A stretch of 57,823 nucleotides of DNA. It comes from SFEL01 sp045603585 (GTDB taxonomy: Bacteria > Bacillota > Clostridia > Christensenellales > CAG-138). Shown here in pieces: positions 1-6,756 of this stretch. A program made the translations under genes and the position numbers. A model generated the notes under the pieces. The model saw only the letters and a list, made by a program, of their open reading frames with translations. It searched no databases and was not told where the DNA came from. The stretch spans positions 1 through 57,823 of the forward strand of contig JAZUMK010000057.1 in NCBI GenBank assembly GCA_045603585.1, written 5' to 3'. Within the stretch, counting starts at the first letter, position 1, and every line of letters starts with the position of its first letter.

Positions 1-190
1 ATGCACCTCCGGCTCCCTTGATCCCTCCCACGTGCTGCTGGCGCTTGGTCTGGATCACGAGACCGCCCACGGCTCCGTTCGCCTCACCCTTGGCGATGAG
101 ACCACCGAGGAGGATATCGATTACGTTATCGATGTGCTTAAGAAGACCGCAGAGAGGCTTCGCATGATGTCTCCCCTGTACAAGGGCTAA
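1..190 (+). CDS. iscS: Cysteine desulfurase, C-terminal end (partial, IscS/NifS family)
   Basis: Only the last 63 codons are inside the window; the frame begins at base 2. The peptide opens with CTSGSLDPSHVL, which matches the active-site loop of IscS/NifS cysteine desulfurases, so its first residue should be the catalytic cysteine that carries the persulfide. The rest (GSVRLTLGDETTEEDIDYVI) is the usual C-terminal small-domain segment. The enzyme takes sulfur from L-cysteine for iron-sulfur clusters. The IscU scaffold follows 39 bases later, which fits a two-gene desulfurase-scaffold operon. The PLP-binding half lies upstream of the window and cannot be checked. Confidence 0.93.
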   Translation, partial: CTSGSLDPSHVLLALGLDHETAHGSVRLTLGDETTEEDIDYVIDVLKKTAERLRMMSPLYKG

Positions 191-229
191 TGGCTAATAA
201 GGATAAATTCTTCAAGGAGATTAAATAAT

Positions 230-610
230 ATGTATACCGAAAAAGTATTGGATCATTTCAGCAACCCTCGCAACATGGGCGAAGTGGAAGGCGCAAACGG
301 CGTCGGCACCGTTGGCAATGCCAAGTGCGGCGATATAATGCAGATATCCCTCAAGATAAATGACGACGGCGTCATCGAAGATGTCGGCTTCAAGACATTT
401 GGCTGCGGCGCAGCAATAGCCACCAGCTCCATGGCCACTGAAATGATAAAGGGCAAGACCATCGAAGAAGTCCTGCAGCTGAGCAATGCTGCAGTAGTTG
501 AAGCTCTGGAGGGTCTGCCCCCTGCAAAGATCCATTGCTCCGTATTGGCAGAGGAAGCTGTAAAGGCAGCGCTGGAAGATTATCACAAGCGCAGGGAAGA
601 AGCAAAGTAA
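230..610 (+). CDS. iscU: Iron-sulfur cluster scaffold IscU/NifU-like
   Basis: A 126-residue protein of normal length for clostridial IscU/NifU N-terminal-domain scaffolds. The three cluster-binding cysteines are all present: C33 in NAKCGD, C59 in FGCGAAIATSS and C103 in IHCSVLA, with a histidine just before the third. It accepts sulfur from the desulfurase encoded just upstream and assembles [2Fe-2S] or [4Fe-4S] clusters in the cytoplasm. The start follows an aaggaga sequence at 214-220. The short Lys/Glu-rich tail is typical. It is the last gene of the isc pair; a perfect inverted repeat starts 32 bases after its stop. Confidence 0.95.
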   Translation: MYTEKVLDHFSNPRNMGEVEGANGVGTVGNAKCGDIMQISLKINDDGVIEDVGFKTFGCGAAIATSSMATEMIKGKTIEEVLQLSNAAVVEALEGLPPAKIHCSVLAEEAVKAALEDYHKRREEAK

Positions 611-642
611 CTCTTCCTTACATATATTAACATCAACCATAC

Positions 643-678
643 CACTCCTTTCGGGGCATACTACTCCCGAAAGGAGTG
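643..678 (+). promoter_or_regulatory. Perfect 13-bp inverted repeat covering the RBS of the next small ORF
   Basis: Arms 643-655 and 666-678 are exact reverse complements with a 10-base loop. The 3' arm contains aaaggag, the ribosome binding site of the small gene starting at 684. No T-run follows, so it is not an ordinary terminator. Folded RNA would hide the RBS. This could be a translational switch or an RNA-stability hairpin behind iscU. Confidence 0.6.
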
Positions 679-683
679 TGTTT

Positions 684-842
684 ATGAGGACTGTAACATT
701 TATGGCAGGCGTTGCGGCAGGCATGGTGCTTGCAGGTGCTGCGTTGTCCACGGCCTATCCCGATGTGCCCAGGCGGATGGAGCGGGATGCCCGCAGGATG
801 GTGCGCTGCGGAAAGAGAATGATGTGCAGCATGTTTGACTGA
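684..842 (+). CDS. Small predicted membrane peptide, 52 residues, unknown function
   Basis: The ATG lies 8 bases after an aaaggag RBS. The peptide begins with a hydrophobic, Gly/Ala-rich helix (FMAGVAAGMVLAGAAL) and continues as a short, very basic tail rich in Arg and Met (RRMERDARRM) with two cysteines. This layout, one transmembrane helix plus a cationic cytoplasmic tail, resembles short YtxH-like proteins of Clostridia, but I cannot assign a family. Support for it being real: good RBS, coding-like third positions, and a hairpin with T-rich tail soon after its stop. Against: its small size and no recognised domain. Confidence 0.6.
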   Translation: MRTVTFMAGVAAGMVLAGAALSTAYPDVPRRMERDARRMVRCGKRMMCSMFD

Positions 843-869
843 TTGTCCCATGAAATCGTCAACGGATGT

Positions 870-908
870 CGGCGGTCTGCCTTTTGCAGTGCAGACCGCC
901 GATGTTTT
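870..908 (+). terminator. Rho-independent terminator after the small ORF
   Basis: An 11-bp GC-rich stem (870-880 with 891-901) is followed by atgttttat. It closes the isc/small-peptide unit before the next promoter. Confidence 0.6.
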
Positions 909-982
909 ATTGAAAGCAGGATACAGAATGTGTACGGTGTGTAAATACACAGGCAAAATTTGCCATACAGGCCCAGTGCGTA

Positions 983-1012
983 TTTACAAGGATATGGTAA
1001 AAAGGGTATAAT
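983..1012 (+). promoter_or_regulatory. Sigma-A type promoter for the ireB-ruvX operon
   Basis: TTTACA at 983-988 and TATAAT at 1007-1012, spacer 18. The -35 lies in gtatttac, whose reverse complement gtaaatac occurs near 940, so an operator-like inverted repeat flanks the -35. Confidence 0.65.
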
Positions 1013-1040
1013 TTAAACAAGTAAACGGAGGTTTATGCAT

Positions 1041-1310
1041 ATGAGCGACCAGACCAATCAAACCGTACATTTCAGAATTCAGAACGAGCGCACCAAGGCC
1101 GGCGATGTGCTGGTGCAGGTGTATAAGGCCATGTCCGAAAAGGGCTATGATCCCGTTAACCAGATAGTGGGCTATCTTATCTCCGGCGACCCCACCTACA
1201 TCACCAGCTACAATAACGCCCGCTACCTTATCCGCATGCTGGAAAGGGACGAGCTGCTTGAGGAGCTTGTGAAGTTCTATATCGATAACCACGGCCCCAT
1301 TGAAGGCTAA
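1041..1310 (+). CDS. ireB: IreB family regulatory phosphoprotein (UPF0297)
   Basis: About 89 residues, the normal length for UPF0297/YrzL. Diagnostic stretches are TVHFRI near the N-terminus, GYDPVNQIVGYLISGDPTYI in the middle, and the C-terminal YIDNHG. In Enterococcus IreB is a substrate of the Ser/Thr kinase IreK and modulates cell-envelope stress tolerance; that role is family knowledge. An in-frame ATG exists at 1035 but lies only 3 bases from the GGAGG at 1027-1031; the ATG at 1041 has 9-base spacing and is preferred. It leads the conserved ireB-ruvX-DUF1292 cluster. Confidence 0.93.
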   Translation: MSDQTNQTVHFRIQNERTKAGDVLVQVYKAMSEKGYDPVNQIVGYLISGDPTYITSYNNARYLIRMLERDELLEELVKFYIDNHGPIEG

Positions 1311-1332
1311 TAAAAAACATGCAATAAAACAG

Positions 1333-1357
1333 GGCCGCATATTACTGCGGCCTTTTT
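1333..1357 (+). terminator. Intra-operon terminator or attenuator between ireB and ruvX
   Basis: A 7-bp stem ggccgca/tgcggcc (1333-1339 with 1346-1352) is followed by five T. The ruvX RBS starts within 10 bases of the T-run, so partial read-through must supply ruvX. Confidence 0.65.
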
Positions 1358-1373
1358 GAAAGGAATAGCTGTC

Positions 1374-1796
1374 ATGATGAGAGTGCTGGCCCTGGATATA
1401 GGGGATAAGCGCATAGGCGTAGCTGTAAGCGACCCTTTGGGAATAACCGCCCAGGGGCTGGAAACATATACCCGCACAGGTGATCTGGACAAGGATACGG
1501 ATTATCTGGTTGCCCTTGCCAATAAGTATAAGCCCGTTCGCCTGCTTTTCGGTATGCCCCGCAATATGGACGGCAGCTACGGCTTTGCCAGCGAAAAGGT
1601 AAAGGACTTTGCCGCCGCCGTATGCGCCAAGTGGGACGGCGAGCATGCCTTTTACGATGAGCGCCTTACCACCGTTGAGGCGGAGCGGGTGCTGTGCGAG
1701 GCGGAGCTGGATTGGCGCAAGCGCAGAAAAGTAGTGGATAAGGTTGCCGCAGTTGTAATACTTCAGGGCTATCTTGCCACCAACCCCAAGCTGTAA
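1374..1796 (+). CDS. ruvX: Holliday junction resolvase-like RuvX (YqgF)
   Basis: About 140 residues with the RNase H-like fold signature RVLALDIGDKRIGVAVSDP at the N-terminus, LLFGMPRNMDGS in the middle and DERLTTVEAER followed by KVDKVAAVVILQGYL-type motifs. Family members process Holliday junctions or 16S rRNA 5' ends; they are cytoplasmic and usually essential. AAAGGA at 1359-1364 places the start at 1374 (or 1377 directly before RVLALDIG); a longer reading from 1356 would bury the RBS. Sits between ireB and the DUF1292 gene as in most Firmicutes. Confidence 0.93.
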   Translation: MMRVLALDIGDKRIGVAVSDPLGITAQGLETYTRTGDLDKDTDYLVALANKYKPVRLLFGMPRNMDGSYGFASEKVKDFAAAVCAKWDGEHAFYDERLTTVEAERVLCEAELDWRKRRKVVDKVAAVVILQGYLATNPKL

Positions 1797-1826
1797 TTTC
1801 ATTATACTTAAAATAAGGAGAAACAT

Positions 1827-2126
1827 ATGATTAACGAAGAAATCCGCCAAGTTGCCCTGCTGGATGAGGACGGCAAGGAAACCCTGTTTGAACATATACT
1901 CACCTTCCTTTATGAAGGAAACCGCTACGTTGCCCTGTGCCCCATAATGGAGGACAGCTCCATGGAAGAGGACGAGGCGGAGGTTGTGATGCTGCAGATA
2001 GTCAGCGAAAACGGCGAGGATACCTACAAGAGCATCGAGAGCGAAGTGCTGCTCAATGAAGTATTCGATGCTTTCCTTGAACTCATGGAAGAAATCGAAG
2101 AAGAGGAAGAGGAAGAGGAGGATTAA
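1827..2126 (+). CDS. DUF1292 family protein (UPF0473/YrzB)
   Basis: Ninety-nine residues, third member of the conserved ireB-ruvX-DUF1292 trio. The protein is acidic and ends in a run of about nine glutamates before Asp. DUF1292 proteins have no established biochemical role. Good RBS (aaggag at 1816-1821). Its TAA shares an A with the ATG of the next gene (TAATG at 2124-2128), so the two are translationally coupled. Confidence 0.92.
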   Translation: MINEEIRQVALLDEDGKETLFEHILTFLYEGNRYVALCPIMEDSSMEEDEAEVVMLQIVSENGEDTYKSIESEVLLNEVFDAFLELMEEIEEEEEEEED

Positions 2127-2404
2127 TGGAGCCCAGGATCAGCAGAAAGAAAGCAAAAACTGTATTTGCCTTACTGTGGGTCGCCGTTGTTCTGTGCCTG
2201 ATTGGGGTAATGACAGCGGTCAGAGCCGGCGGGGTTTATTTGATGCTGATCTCGCTTGTCTTTACCTTCTATATCGCATACCGTATGGATCAGGTATGCA
2301 AGTGTCCCCATTGCGGTACGCATTTCAGAGGACTGGATCCGTCAAAGCCAGATGCGGGTTACTGCCGCAAGTGCGGAAAGCTGATGGAATTTGACGAGGA
2401 ATAA
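2126..2404 (+). CDS. Small membrane protein with C-terminal zinc ribbon
   Basis: Ninety-two residues. Two hydrophobic segments at about residues 12-30 (VFALLWVAVVLCLIGVM) and 38-52 are followed by two Cys pairs, CKCPHCG and YCRKCG, that would form a zinc ribbon. The topology suggests a cytoplasmic ribbon on a two-helix hairpin. Coupled to the DUF1292 gene by a one-base stop/start overlap. I do not recognise a named family; such proteins are common and uncharacterised in Clostridia. Confidence 0.8.
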   Translation: MEPRISRKKAKTVFALLWVAVVLCLIGVMTAVRAGGVYLMLISLVFTFYIAYRMDQVCKCPHCGTHFRGLDPSKPDAGYCRKCGKLMEFDEE

Positions 2405-2425
2405 GCCGAATCATATATAATGAAA

Positions 2426-2461
2426 GAAACAGGTGAAAAAAGCCTGTTTCTCTTATTTTTT
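2426..2461 (+). terminator. Terminator of the ireB operon
   Basis: An 8-bp stem gaaacagg/cctgtttc (2426-2433 with 2443-2450) followed by a T-rich tract to 2461. The next promoter starts four bases later. Confidence 0.75.
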
Positions 2462-2464
2462 CGC

Positions 2465-2494
2465 TTGCATAGGGGTGGAAGATTATGCTATAAT
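2465..2494 (+). promoter_or_regulatory. Promoter of rpsB-tsf
   Basis: TTGCAT at 2465-2470 and TATAAT at 2489-2494, spacer 18. Confidence 0.65.
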
Positions 2495-2499
2495 GCCAA

Positions 2500-2626
2500 C
2501 CGTATGGGTATGCGCTATGGAACGCATATATCACACACCCGGGTGGACCGGCGGATTGTGCCTTTGACATGGGTGGGCCGCATGGGAAGAGCCCCGGGGA
2601 GGAATAATAACAAGGAGGATTTTAAA
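2500..2626 (+). promoter_or_regulatory. Structured 5' leader of rpsB, possible S2 autoregulation site
   Basis: About 125 bases separate the promoter from the rpsB start. It contains hairpin tatgcg/cgcata and paired GGG/CCC tracts (gtatggg with cacccggg). An open frame runs through it into rpsB but lacks an RBS or S2 homology, so the region is read as untranslated. Ribosomal protein S2 represses its own operon in several bacteria; whether this leader does so is inference. Confidence 0.4.
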
Positions 2627-3358
2627 ATGTCAGTTATTTCCATGAAGCAGCTTCTCGAGGCAGGCGTACACTTCGGTCATCAGACCCGCCGCTGGAACCC
2701 CAAAATGAAGGAATACATCTTCACCGAGCGCAACGGCATCTACATCATCGACCTGCAGAAGACCGTTAAGAAGGCTGAAGAAGCTTACAACTTCATCCGC
2801 AGCGTTGCCGAGGCCGGCGAGAGCATTCTCTTCGTAGGCACCAAGAAGCAGGCTCAGGAGTCCATCGAGCAGGAAGCAAAGCGTTGCGAGATGTACTTTG
2901 TAAACCAGCGTTGGCTGGGCGGCATGCTCACCAACTTCAAGACCATCCAGACTCGTATCGCAAAGCTCCGCAAGATCGAGAAGATGGAAGCCGAAGGCGA
3001 TTTGGCTCTGCTGCCCAAGAAGGAAGTTATCAAGCTGAAGGCCGAGCAGGAAAAGCTTGAGAAGAACCTCTCCGGCATCAAGGAAATGAAGCGTCTCCCC
3101 GGCGCCATGTTCGTAGTAGACCCCCGCAAGGAGCACATTGCTGTTCTGGAAGCCCGTTCCCTGGGTATCCCCGTTGTTGCCATCGTTGACACCAACTGTG
3201 ACCCCGACGAAGTAGACTACGCCATCCCCGGCAACGACGACGCCATCCGTGCGGTTAAGCTGATCGCTTCCAAGATGGCTGACGCCGTTCTGGAAGGCCG
3301 TCAGGGCGAGCAGATGCAGGATGCAGCCGAAGAGGCAGTTTCCGGCGACGAGTTTTAA
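2627..3358 (+). CDS. rpsB: 30S ribosomal protein S2
   Basis: 243 residues, typical S2 length. Signature segments: MKQLLEAGVHFGHQTRRWNP at the N-terminus, then FVNQRWLGGMLTNFKT and PGAMFVVDPRKEHIAV, and PVVAIVDTNCDP with YAIPGNDDAIRA. S2 joins the back of the 30S head late in assembly. The start at 2627 has AAGGAGG at 2612-2618; upstream in-frame codons lack one. Co-transcribed with tsf, which starts 46 bases later. Confidence 0.97.
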   Translation: MSVISMKQLLEAGVHFGHQTRRWNPKMKEYIFTERNGIYIIDLQKTVKKAEEAYNFIRSVAEAGESILFVGTKKQAQESIEQEAKRCEMYFVNQRWLGGMLTNFKTIQTRIAKLRKIEKMEAEGDLALLPKKEVIKLKAEQEKLEKNLSGIKEMKRLPGAMFVVDPRKEHIAVLEARSLGIPVVAIVDTNCDPDEVDYAIPGNDDAIRAVKLIASKMADAVLEGRQGEQMQDAAEEAVSGDEF

Positions 3359-3404
3359 TTCGATAACTTAACACTACACATACACTTACAGGAGGTCAGA
3401 TATA

Positions 3405-4283
3405 ATGTTTACCGCTAAAGACGTAATGAACCTTCGTGAAATGAGCGGCGCCGGCATGATGGACTGCAAGAAGGCCCTCACCGAGTGCAATGGCGACATG
3501 GATAAGGCCATGGATTATCTCCGCGAGAAGAGCCTTGCCGCTTCCGCAAAGAAGGCTTCCCGCATCGCCGCTGAAGGCGTAGTAGCCAGCTACATCGCCG
3601 AGGGTGGCAAGGTAGCCGCTATCGTAGAAATGAACTGCGAGACCGACTTCGTAGCCAAGACTGACGACTTCAAGGCTCTGGTAGCTCAGGTTGCTCAGCT
3701 GGTAGTAGAAAAGAACCCCGCCGACGTTGATGCCCTGATGGCCATCGAGACCGGCGACGGCACCGTTGCTGAGCTGGTTACCCGTGCAGTAGCCAAGATC
3801 GGCGAAAAGATCACCATCCGTCGCTTTGCCCGCAAGGAAGGCGCTCTCGTGGATACCTACATCCACCTGGGCGGCAAGATCGGCGTTCTGGTTGAGGCCG
3901 GCTGTGACTGCGATAAGGCCAAGGCCGTTATCCACGATGTAGCTATGCACATCGCCGCTGCAAAGCCCACCGCTCTCTGCCGTGAAGACGTAGACCAGGC
4001 CGAGATCGAGAAGGAACGCGAGATCCTCAAGGCTCAGGCCCTCAACGAGCCCAAGCCCAAGCCCATCAACATCATCGAGAAGATGGTTGAAGGCCGTATC
4101 GCCAAGTACTTCAAGGAAGTTTGCCTGCTTGAGCAGCCCTTCGTAAAGAACCCCGATGAGAGCGTTGCTCAGATGCTGGGCGATGTAGAGATCAAGGGCT
4201 TCGTACGCTTCGAGATGGGTGAAGGCCTTGAAAAGCGTCAGGACAACTTCGCAGAAGAAGTTATGGGCCAGATGAAGAAGTAA
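3405..4283 (+). CDS. tsf: Translation elongation factor Ts
   Basis: 292 residues. The N-terminal UBA-like domain carries LREMSGAGMMDCKKAL, followed by the core with MNCETDFVAKT and the dimerisation region; the C-terminal module (VCLLEQPFVKNP) is complete. EF-Ts is the GDP/GTP exchange factor for EF-Tu. AGGAGGT at 3391-3397 gives a strong RBS. Standard rpsB-tsf-pyrH-frr order. Confidence 0.97.
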   Translation: MFTAKDVMNLREMSGAGMMDCKKALTECNGDMDKAMDYLREKSLAASAKKASRIAAEGVVASYIAEGGKVAAIVEMNCETDFVAKTDDFKALVAQVAQLVVEKNPADVDALMAIETGDGTVAELVTRAVAKIGEKITIRRFARKEGALVDTYIHLGGKIGVLVEAGCDCDKAKAVIHDVAMHIAAAKPTALCREDVDQAEIEKEREILKAQALNEPKPKPINIIEKMVEGRIAKYFKEVCLLEQPFVKNPDESVAQMLGDVEIKGFVRFEMGEGLEKRQDNFAEEVMGQMKK

Positions 4284-4300
4284 TGCTGTTTTAGCATAAT

Positions 4301-4331
4301 AAAAAGCCTCGATTGTTTTCGGGGCTTTTTT
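4301..4331 (+). terminator. Terminator after tsf
   Basis: A 12-bp stem with one G-T pair (4301-4312 with 4320-4331) ending in a run of T. It separates rpsB-tsf from pyrH. Confidence 0.8.
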
Positions 4332-4348
4332 GTATTTATTGCCCCATC

Positions 4349-4377
4349 TTTCCTGTGGGCGTTTTTTGTTATATAAT
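4349..4377 (+). promoter_or_regulatory. Possible promoter of pyrH
   Basis: A perfect TATAAT at 4372-4377; the -35 at the right distance (TTTCCT, 4349-4354, spacer 17) is weak. Its position just after a terminator supports it. Confidence 0.4.
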
Positions 4378-4431
4378 AGTAAAAAGAAAAAAACTCCTAT
4401 CATTATAATCTTTATAGTACAGAGGTGCATT

Positions 4432-5136
4432 ATGCTCAAATACAAAAGGATATCCCTCAAGCTGTCCGGCGAGGCAATGGGCGGCGATCAGGCCATCGAT
4501 TTCGACAAGGCGGAGGCCATAGCTTCCCAGGTTGCAAGGCTGCATGAGCTGGGCGTGCAGATCGGCATCACCATAGGCGGCGGCAATATCTGGCGCGGCC
4601 GTTCCTCCGGCGATATGGATCGCAACCGTGCGGACCAGATGGGTATGCTGGCTACCGTCATCAATTCCCTGGCGGTGCAGGATTGCCTGCTTAAAATGGG
4701 CGTTCCTGCTGTTGTGATGTCCTCTGTGGATATGCCCCGCATAGCGGACAGCTATTCCTCCCGCGCCGCACATGCTGCGCTGGATGCAGGCAAGGTGGTC
4801 ATATTTGCGGGCGGAAGCGGCTTGCCCTTCTTCTCCACGGATACTGCTGCGGCGCTGAAGGCTGCGGAAATCGGCGCAGATGCAATGCTGCTGGCCAAAA
4901 ACGTGGATGCAATTTACTCCGATGACCCCAAGAAGAACCCCGATGCCATCCGCTATTCCCATCTTACCTACGATGAGGTTATTGAGCAGGAGCTGAAGGC
5001 AACCGACCTTACCGCCATCACCCTCTGCAAGGAGCAGAATATCCCAATACTTGCCTTTGCAATGGCGGATCCCGATAACGCCGTAAAAGCCGTACAGGGC
5101 GAAAGCGTAGGCACCCTCATAGATAATGTCAAATAG
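4432..5136 (+). CDS. pyrH: UMP kinase
   Basis: 234 residues, amino-acid-kinase fold. Visible motifs: KLSGEAMGG at the N-terminus, ITIGGGNIWRGR (phosphate-binding glycine loop), VINSLAVQD, FAGGSGLPFFSTDTAAALKA, and LLAKNVDAIYSDDPKKNP near the nucleotide site. It phosphorylates UMP to UDP and is normally a UTP-inhibited hexamer. The start at 4432 follows AGAGGTG; the longer upstream reading crosses the promoter region and is rejected. Confidence 0.96.
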   Translation: MLKYKRISLKLSGEAMGGDQAIDFDKAEAIASQVARLHELGVQIGITIGGGNIWRGRSSGDMDRNRADQMGMLATVINSLAVQDCLLKMGVPAVVMSSVDMPRIADSYSSRAAHAALDAGKVVIFAGGSGLPFFSTDTAAALKAAEIGADAMLLAKNVDAIYSDDPKKNPDAIRYSHLTYDEVIEQELKATDLTAITLCKEQNIPILAFAMADPDNAVKAVQGESVGTLIDNVK

Positions 5137-5238
5137 GCAAGCACAATGTGAACATTCTCCTTTTGGGGATTGTACAAGATGATTGTTTCCTGTAAAATAT
5201 ACCTGTGAAAATAACCAATCTTTTCAGGAGGTTCAAAT

Positions 5239-5790
5239 ATGGACGCTGTTGCAACCGCAAAGGAAAAAATGACCAAGACCATATCCGTGCTGGAGCGTGA
5301 CCTTGGTACCCTTAAGGCAGGCCGTGCCAATCCTCAGGCTTTGGACAGGATTTTTGTTGATTACTACGGCTCTCCCATGCCCATAAATCAGCTTGGCAAT
5401 ATTTCCTCTCCCGAGGCAAGGCTGCTGGTCATCTCCCCCTATGATGCATCCATGATCAAGGAAATAGAGAAGGCCATTCAGAAGTCCGACCTGGGCATCA
5501 ACCCCAATAACGACGGCCGCGTTATCCGTCTGGTATTCCCCGAGCTTACCGAGGAGCGCCGCAAGGAGCTGGTAAAGGTAGTCCGCAAGAAGGGCGAAGA
5601 GGCAAAGGTTGCCATCCGCGCTATCCGCAGGGATGCCAACGATGCCATCAAGAAGGCCAAGAAGGACGGCGAGCTGACCGAAGACGATCAGAAGAAGCAG
5701 GAGGATCAGGCCCAGAAGGCCACCGACAGCTTCATCAAGGATATCGATAAGATCATCGCTGATAAGGAAAAGGAGATAATGACGGTTTGA
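5239..5790 (+). CDS. frr: Ribosome recycling factor
   Basis: 183 residues, exactly family-sized. Contains LGTLKAGRANPQALDRI, VDYYGSPMPINQLGNIS and PNNDGRVIRLVFPELTEERR, all hallmarks of RRF. With EF-G it splits post-termination ribosomes. RBS AGGAGG at 5226-5231. A possible promoter (TTGTAC at 5170, TAAAAT at 5193, spacer 17) lies in front. Its TGA overlaps the start of the following small gene. Confidence 0.97.
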   Translation: MDAVATAKEKMTKTISVLERDLGTLKAGRANPQALDRIFVDYYGSPMPINQLGNISSPEARLLVISPYDASMIKEIEKAIQKSDLGINPNNDGRVIRLVFPELTEERRKELVKVVRKKGEEAKVAIRAIRRDANDAIKKAKKDGELTEDDQKKQEDQAQKATDSFIKDIDKIIADKEKEIMTV

Positions 5791-5987
5791 TCTCCGTATT
5801 GGGATATGAGCTTAGCCGTGCCGCAGAGCTGCTTGAATCCGAAGGGTATCAGGTGCATTGCGTGGAGACTCGCAGCCGCAAAGGCGTAGACGGCAGCGAA
5901 AAGCGGGTGGTGCGGCAGCGTATTGCCGACGGACAGGCGGAGCTTGTCTGGGCGGTATTCAAAACAGAATGTGAAAATGGGGGATAG
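5787..5987 (+). CDS. Conserved-looking small protein, PASTA-like pattern, unknown function
   Basis: Sixty-six residues between frr and uppS. The only plausible starts are TTG codons: TTG 5787 overlaps the frr stop, with AGGAG at 5770-5774 about 12 bases before; TTG 5799 is an alternative. The sequence VLGYELSRAAELLESEGYQVHCVETRS followed by KRVVRQRI resembles the helix-then-strand pattern of a single PASTA unit (x-L-x-x-A-x-x-x-L-x-x-x-G-Y). No signal peptide, so it would be cytoplasmic, unlike true PASTA domains. Similar tiny genes are familiar to me at this spot in Clostridia; no function is known. Confidence 0.7.
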   Translation: MISVLGYELSRAAELLESEGYQVHCVETRSRKGVDGSEKRVVRQRIADGQAELVWAVFKTECENGG

Positions 5988-6030
5988 CGGTCTTTCCGCG
6001 TCCCCTTTTGTATCGGAGGACTGTACCCAT

Positions 6031-6756
6031 ATGGCAAAGATTCAGCCGGAAACACTTAACCTTGGAGCGGAGCTGCCAAGGCATATCGGCATAATTATGG
6101 ACGGAAACGGCCGCTGGGCCACCCGCAGGGGCCTGCCCAGAAAGCTGGGCCACAGGGCGGGCATGGAGCGGCTGAGGGGGCTTATCCGCTTTTCGTCGGA
6201 TATCGGAATAGAGGCTCTGTCGCTGTATGCCTTTTCAACGGAAAACTGGAAGCGCCCAAAAGAAGAAGTGGGAGCGCTGTTTGAGCTGTTTATGGAATAC
6301 TTCCTCAGCGAGCTGGATGAGCTTCATAAAAACGGCGTGTGCATCCGCATAATGGGAGATATGTCCGCCTTCCCCGAGAGAATGCAGAAGGCCATGGACG
6401 AGGCCATGACAAAAACTGCGGCAAATCCCGGCCTCAAGCTGAATATCGCCCTCAATTACGGCAGCCGCGCTGAGGTGGTCAGGGCGGCAAATATACTTGT
6501 AAAAAAAGGGGAAGAGGTAAACGAGGAGACGCTGATGGATGCCCTGTACACCGCTGGTCTTCCCGACCTTGACCTTGTGATACGCACAGCGGGCGAGCAG
6601 CGCCTTTCAAATTTCATGCTGCTACAGGCGGCCTATGCGGAGTTTGTGTTTACTCAGGAAACCTTCCCGGAGCTTACCGAGGAGCTGTATAGCGACTGCA
6701 TCCGAGAATATCAGCGCAGAACAAGAAGGTTCGGCGCAGTTGTGGAGAAGAAATAA
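6031..6756 (+). CDS. uppS: Isoprenyl transferase (undecaprenyl diphosphate synthase)
   Basis: 241 residues of the cis-prenyltransferase family. HIGIIMDGNGRWA holds the catalytic Asp (D24). FSTENWKRP and the C-terminal DLVIRTAGEQRLSNFML follow; the family usually has Ser where this has Ala in RTxGE. It condenses IPP onto FPP to build the C55 lipid carrier for peptidoglycan and wall polymers at the membrane. ATG 6031 has CGGAGGA 10 bases before; the longer frame from 5923 overlaps the previous gene and is not used. Its stop abuts the cdsA start. Confidence 0.96.
   Translation: MAKIQPETLNLGAELPRHIGIIMDGNGRWATRRGLPRKLGHRAGMERLRGLIRFSSDIGIEALSLYAFSTENWKRPKEEVGALFELFMEYFLSELDELHKNGVCIRIMGDMSAFPERMQKAMDEAMTKTAANPGLKLNIALNYGSRAEVVRAANILVKKGEEVNEETLMDALYTAGLPDLDLVIRTAGEQRLSNFMLLQAAYAEFVFTQETFPELTEELYSDCIREYQRRTRRFGAVVEKK

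Noticed and set aside
984..1895. Long open frame on the minus strand, about 300 codons
   Set aside because: It lies opposite ireB, ruvX and the DUF1292 gene, has no RBS or family likeness, and reflects codon bias of the real genes. The same holds for long minus-strand frames opposite tsf, rseP, polC, infB, gdhA and the TasA-like genes.
2420..2626. N-terminal extension of S2 by 69 residues
   Set aside because: It would start upstream of the promoter and leader, lacks S2 homology, and the strong RBS points to 2627.
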